From Miniphocaeibacter halophilus (GTDB lineage: Bacteria; Bacillota; Clostridia; Tissierellales; Peptoniphilaceae), in contig NZ_CP066744.1 of assembly GCF_016458825.1 (NCBI RefSeq), positions 1,671,868 to 1,735,867 of the forward strand: DNA of 64,000 bases, written 5' to 3'. A program made the translations under genes and the position numbers. Below the pieces are notes generated by a model. The model was given only the letters and a program-made list of their open reading frames with translations. It did not search any database and was not told where the DNA came from. Of the stretch, positions 60,661 to 64,000 are shown in pieces (position 1 is the stretch's first letter; each line of letters begins with the position of its first letter).

Positions 60661-60693
60661 ATATTGTATAATTATAGAAAAAGTATACAATAT
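60661..60693 (+). promoter_or_regulatory. Inverted repeat over possible -10 of flaR-like gene
   Basis: ATATTGTATA (60661-60670) and TATACAATAT (60684-60693) are perfect 10-bp arms. A TATAAT lies at 60667-60672 inside the first arm; no good -35 accompanies it. It is a candidate operator just ahead of the kinase gene. Confidence 0.5.
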
Positions 60694-60707
60694 GGATTGG
60701 AGGGAAT

Positions 60708-61223
60708 ATGAAAATAGCTGTTTTAGGATATAGTGGCAGTGGAAAGTCGACACTATCTAAATATTTAAGCGGAAAATATGGTATTCCCCTTTTATACCTT
60801 GATACTGTTCAGTTTTTACCTAATTGGGAAATGAGAGATAGGGAAGAAGCAAGGTCCTTAGTTTTAAACTTTATAAATAAGGAATCCTGGGTTATAGACG
60901 GCAATTATACTTCTTTTTTTCAAGAAGAAAGGTTGTCCTTGGCAGATAAAATAATTTATATGAAATTTAATCGATTTTCCTGTCTGTATAGGGGTTTTAA
61001 AAGGTATTTACAATTTAAAAACACTACAAGGGACAGTATGGCGGAAGGATGTAAGGAAAAATTTGATTTTGAGTTTATTTATTGGATTTTGTATAAGGGA
61101 AGAAATAAGGATATAAAAGAACATTATAAAGAAATTTTAGACAAACATAAGAATAAGCTAATTGTTATTAAAAACCAAAGACAGTTACAGGAATTTAAGG
61201 AAAATATAGATAAATTTATTTAG
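60708..61223 (+). CDS. FlaR-like P-loop kinase (annotated elsewhere as DNA topology modulation protein)
   Basis: A 171-residue adenylate-kinase-like P-loop protein. The Walker A is GYSGSGKSTLSKYL (residues 7-20), then a typical YLDTVQFLPNWEMRDREE, VIDGNYTSFFQEERLSLADKIIYMKFNRFSCLYRGFKRY and a C-terminal helical segment. Family members are called topology modulation proteins after B. subtilis/Listeria FlaR, but the true substrate is unknown and a small-molecule kinase is likely. It has TTGGAGG before the ATG. Confidence 0.85.
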   Translation: MKIAVLGYSGSGKSTLSKYLSGKYGIPLLYLDTVQFLPNWEMRDREEARSLVLNFINKESWVIDGNYTSFFQEERLSLADKIIYMKFNRFSCLYRGFKRYLQFKNTTRDSMAEGCKEKFDFEFIYWILYKGRNKDIKEHYKEILDKHKNKLIVIKNQRQLQEFKENIDKFI

Positions 61224-61229
61224 TATAGG

Positions 61230-61269
61230 CTTAAAGTCCAAAAAATAAAATAATATTTTGGACTTTAAG
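61230..61269. terminator. Bidirectional terminator between convergent genes
   Basis: CTTAAAGTCCAAAA pairs perfectly with TTTTGGACTTTAAG over 14 bp. It separates the plus-strand kinase and the minus-strand VWA gene. Confidence 0.88.
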
Positions 61270-61272
61270 AAT

Positions 61273-63051
61273 TTATTCAAGTTCATTTATTAATACATTT
61301 TTTAAAAAGCTTCCAACTATATCAGAAAATCTGTTTATGTTGGAAATATAGGCAAAATCATTTCCATATATCTTTTTTTCACTTGGAAGATCTTCTTCTT
61401 CGCCGGTAAATACACCTAAGACTATGTTGTCAGAATTTCTACTTAAAAAAACTTCCTTTGATGAATCTTTAATAGCATCTTCTTTTATATAATCCTTAGC
61501 TTTTTTATTAATATTTCCGATGATTTTCAAATTGATTTTGTCGTTTGGCTTACCATCGCTTAATACTATTAGAATTCTTCTTTCAAAACCTGTATTGTTC
61601 ATAAGATAGCTAACGGTTTTAATAGCTAATCCATCTCTATTTGAACCTGATGCAGTATATTCAAAAATATTTTGGTTTTTATTATCTGAATCAAAGTAAT
61701 CTCTAAATATTTTTAAGATTAAAACATTATAAAAATTATTAAAGGACATTACCCTTGTCGGAATGTTTAAATCCGTTAGGGATTGAGCAATTATAAAACC
61801 TTGGGATGCTATTAATGCTTGTCTTTCAATTTGAGAAGCGGAGCTGTCCAATAAAATATCTACTGAAACTGTTCCAATTTCATCCTTTTTTTCTTTTAAA
61901 AATATTTTATTATTATTTATATATTTTGGTTTCCAAAGTAAGGAAGGAATTAACTTACCATTAGTAGATAGGTACTTACTTTCGTTTAAATCCGTTAAAA
62001 TCTCCCTTCTTATTACTTCTCTTAATTTAGTAATGGATCTTTTATATATTAAATAGTTTTTATTAAAATGCTCTAAATTTTCTTTTTTTATTTCCTGCTT
62101 TTCAGATTCTCTAAATTGTTCGTTTAAGCTTTTGCCAAATTTTCCCCTAGTAAGTAAAATTTGTATTCCTTCATGTATTCCTGTACATAGCTTATTTTCT
62201 AGTTTGCTTGTATTTGAACTACTTAAGATACTTTTACCATATACTTTTTCAGCTAAATCCTTTAAATAACCTTCTTTAGTATAGTTTTCTGTAGTAAGAT
62301 TATTTTCTTCCAGGTCTCTATCTATTTCCCTATCTTCAAAGAGAAAGCTGGATTTATTAAATTCAGCAGCTTCAACTTGATCTTTGTCTAATACATTTTG
62401 ATTACGATTTTTAAATTCTATTTTGACCTTCAAATCTTTAGGCAATTTATCTTTTTCTTTGGAGCTTTCTAGAGATTTTTTTAAATTTTGCTCATAGTTA
62501 ATATTTAGGTGTATATGAAAATGCCTTTTAATAATTTTATCTATTTTTAATATAAGGTCTGAAGTGTTTTTTATATTTTTAATATTCATAATATCATTTA
62601 ATAATAAGATAACCATCTCTCTAGTTTTAGGAACATAGGATAATTTTCTACTATAATAGGCATATTCTAACTCTTCTGCTAAATTATTAGGTGTTCTAAA
62701 TTTGTAATTATTGTATTTTTCTTTAGTTGTATAATCTCTAAATTCTACTATACCCGGTCTATATTTGTCATAGTAAAACCAAAAGTATTCCTCCAGCATT
62801 AATTCGGTTATTTTATAATAATCGTCAGGGTAGGGATTGTCCTCAGTTAGTACATAGAGGAAATTATAAACCTCCTCTATTTGAAATTTACCATAGCTAA
62901 AGCCGGCTAAAGCAGACTTGTAAATATTGATTTTATTATTATCTTCAAATTTAAATATATTATAGTTTGGTATAAAATTATAATTATTTGCAACGGTCCA
63001 AGTAATATTGTTCATTCTGTTAGTACTTAAATCCATTAATTTATTTTCCAT
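61273..63051 (-). CDS. VWA-domain protein paired with MoxR ATPase (CobT/NorD-like)
   Basis: A 592-residue soluble protein. The C-terminal third is a von Willebrand A domain with an intact metal-ion site: DSSAS near residue 400 (DxSxS), the Thr in TASGSNRDGLA and the Asp in VLSDGKPNDKIN. The N-terminal 380 residues are helical and charged, with no family motif that I can name. In known MoxR-VWA pairs (CobS-CobT, NorQ-NorD, RavA-ViaA) the ATPase and VWA protein together remodel or load metal into a target enzyme. The target is not visible here. It shares one base with the upstream ATPase gene (TAATG). Confidence 0.88.
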   Translation of the reverse strand: MENKLMDLSTNRMNNITWTVANNYNFIPNYNIFKFEDNNKINIYKSALAGFSYGKFQIEEVYNFLYVLTEDNPYPDDYYKITELMLEEYFWFYYDKYRPGIVEFRDYTTKEKYNNYKFRTPNNLAEELEYAYYSRKLSYVPKTREMVILLLNDIMNIKNIKNTSDLILKIDKIIKRHFHIHLNINYEQNLKKSLESSKEKDKLPKDLKVKIEFKNRNQNVLDKDQVEAAEFNKSSFLFEDREIDRDLEENNLTTENYTKEGYLKDLAEKVYGKSILSSSNTSKLENKLCTGIHEGIQILLTRGKFGKSLNEQFRESEKQEIKKENLEHFNKNYLIYKRSITKLREVIRREILTDLNESKYLSTNGKLIPSLLWKPKYINNNKIFLKEKKDEIGTVSVDILLDSSASQIERQALIASQGFIIAQSLTDLNIPTRVMSFNNFYNVLILKIFRDYFDSDNKNQNIFEYTASGSNRDGLAIKTVSYLMNNTGFERRILIVLSDGKPNDKINLKIIGNINKKAKDYIKEDAIKDSSKEVFLSRNSDNIVLGVFTGEEEDLPSEKKIYGNDFAYISNINRFSDIVGSFLKNVLINELE

Positions 63052-63965
63052 TATAATACCTTAAAAATATCTTCTCTTGTTAAGTCGTTTTTAAAAAGAC
63101 TGTTAATTACATCCTGGATTATTTCTCTTTCAAAAAGGTCGAAGGTTTTATTTACTAGACCTATTTGTAAAGCTGATTTTATATTTAATCCTATTTTCAT
63201 TGCTCCAATAGCTGCTATTAAACCTCTAATATCAATAGCTTTTGAAGAAATTTCAGAGTTCATACTCTTTTCTTGAAGGTCTAAAAACAATCTTATAAAT
63301 AAATCCAAAGCATTTTCTCTTAGGTAGAAATCTGTAAGTAAAATATGTTTCAATGTTTCTTCACTTGCTTTAGGCATATCTATTACAAGAAATCGAGAAA
63401 TAAGAGCTTCATTTAATTCTTTAGTGCCTGCATAGCCATAATTCATTGTACCAATAAATCTAGTAGCATCGTTTAAATTTATTTTTTCATATCCGGGAAC
63501 ATCTATTATTCTCCTATAGTCAAGTAGGGAATGAATAACTGCAACGGAATCACTTTTAGCCATATTTACTTCATCTAATATACCAAAACCACCATTTAAA
63601 GCTACATCATAAACAGGTCCCGGTCTAAAGGTTACTTCATTGTCCTTAAAAGTATCTGTTCCAATTAAATTTGTACTGTCGGTGTTTACATGAAAGGATA
63701 TATTCCAAGTAGGTCTTTGAAATAGGGCAGCTAAGTTATCGCTAAGAACATTTTTTCCTGTTGCCTTAGGACCGCTGAGTAGGATATTTGAACCTTGTAG
63801 TATAGCGGTAATACTTTGCTCCCAAACTTCTTTTCCGTAATATTTATAATGTGGTGACGGAATACGATTTATATATTTATTGTCTAATTGATGGTTTTTT
63901 CTAAATTCTAAAACTTTATCTATTAACTTATTATCTATATTTTGTTCTTTTAAAAAATCTATCAT
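63051..63965 (-). CDS. MoxR/CobS-type AAA+ ATPase
   Basis: A 304-residue AAA+ ATPase of the MoxR clade. Walker A is GPKATGKN (residues 65-72), Walker B GGFGILDEVNMAKSD, sensor 1 in RFIGTMNYGYAGTKELNEALISRF, with the MoxR-specific FRPGPVYDVALNG insertion. It likely forms a hexamer that works with the VWA protein downstream. A TATAAT on the minus strand at 63992-63987 is a probable -10, and AAAAGGAG precedes the ATG. The region upstream is outside the window, so its 5' neighbour is unknown. Confidence 0.92.
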   Translation of the reverse strand: MIDFLKEQNIDNKLIDKVLEFRKNHQLDNKYINRIPSPHYKYYGKEVWEQSITAILQGSNILLSGPKATGKNVLSDNLAALFQRPTWNISFHVNTDSTNLIGTDTFKDNEVTFRPGPVYDVALNGGFGILDEVNMAKSDSVAVIHSLLDYRRIIDVPGYEKINLNDATRFIGTMNYGYAGTKELNEALISRFLVIDMPKASEETLKHILLTDFYLRENALDLFIRLFLDLQEKSMNSEISSKAIDIRGLIAAIGAMKIGLNIKSALQIGLVNKTFDLFEREIIQDVINSLFKNDLTREDIFKVL

Positions 63966-64000
63966 TTAAATCTCCTTTTCAAATTAATTATAGCATAGTG

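Overview
The window reads as a chromosomal stretch of a low-GC, AT-rich anaerobic Firmicute, most likely a member of the Tissierellia/Peptoniphilaceae group. This placement is an inference from gene content and order, not from a search. Supporting it are the Firmicute gene order ylxM-ffh-rpsP-khpA-rimM-trmD-rplS, a tmk-darA-holB-ricT...trmN6-rsmI cluster like yaaQ-yabC of Bacillus, an elongation factor P gene followed by a CD1247-type acidic protein, an oxygen-sensitive class III ribonucleotide reductase (nrdDG), and a secreted protease carrying CWB2 wall-anchoring repeats. Most genes run on the plus strand with strong AGGAGG-type ribosome binding sites.

Layout. 1-0.9 kb: end of rplM, then rpsI. 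1.1-4.4 kb: a DUF5714 protein, then a glucose/maltose-type PTS IIBC transporter joined to an EEP-family phosphatase (MalT-MapP-like). 4.4-5.5 kb: a decayed locus with a truncated TetR regulator that keeps its operators and an EamA transporter broken by several mutations. 5.7-9.8 kb: a Fur-box-controlled catecholate-siderophore ABC importer of four genes. 10.1-14.7 kb: a DeoR regulator with a tetronate kinase (DUF1537), a PdxA2 dehydrogenase and a GntP permease. 14.7-18.5 kb: a GpsA-like dehydrogenase, small ORFs, LemA and a DUF2207 protein. 18.6-22.3 kb: adenine deaminase, a frameshifted ATP-grasp gene and a repeat region with paired hairpins. 22.3-26.3 kb: the signal recognition/ribosome operon, with ffh frameshifted in a poly-A run. 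26.5-29.8 kb: rbgA, rnhB, yraN, mogA, efp and a CD1247-like gene. 29.8-31.1 kb: an XRE regulator with its membrane partner and a nitroreductase. 31.4-33.7 kb: rpmG-secE-nusG-rplK-rplA.

33.9-47.8 kb: a long housekeeping run: tmk, two tandem DarA-type c-di-AMP receptors, holB, ricT, ferredoxin, pyridoxal kinase, an ISL3-family element with an 8-bp target duplication, trmN6, rsmI, a NurA-HerA nuclease/helicase pair, an acyl-ACP thioesterase, a subtilase and uridine phosphorylase. 48-50 kb: a CtpA-type protease and a polysaccharide deacetylase, followed directly by an IS1182-type element (TTAA target) whose transposase borrows its stop codon from the target duplication. 51.7-54.5 kb: nrdD-nrdG under three helically phased NrdR boxes. 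54.5-58.4 kb: a YknWXYZ/MacAB-like exporter operon. 58.4-60.6 kb: an uncharacterised cassette (8-TM protein, YozG-like regulator, lipoprotein) whose promoter is bracketed by two near-identical large palindromes. 60.7-64 kb: a FlaR-like P-loop kinase and, convergent to it, a MoxR ATPase plus VWA protein pair.

The best candidates for something not yet described are the palindrome-controlled membrane/regulator/lipoprotein cassette (58.4-60.6 kb) and the structured repeats at 21.75-22.1 kb. Several genes (ffh, the ATP-grasp gene, the EamA gene) carry single-base length changes in A or T runs. An essential gene such as ffh is unlikely to be truly dead, so either base-calling errors or slippage-tolerant expression must be considered for that class.
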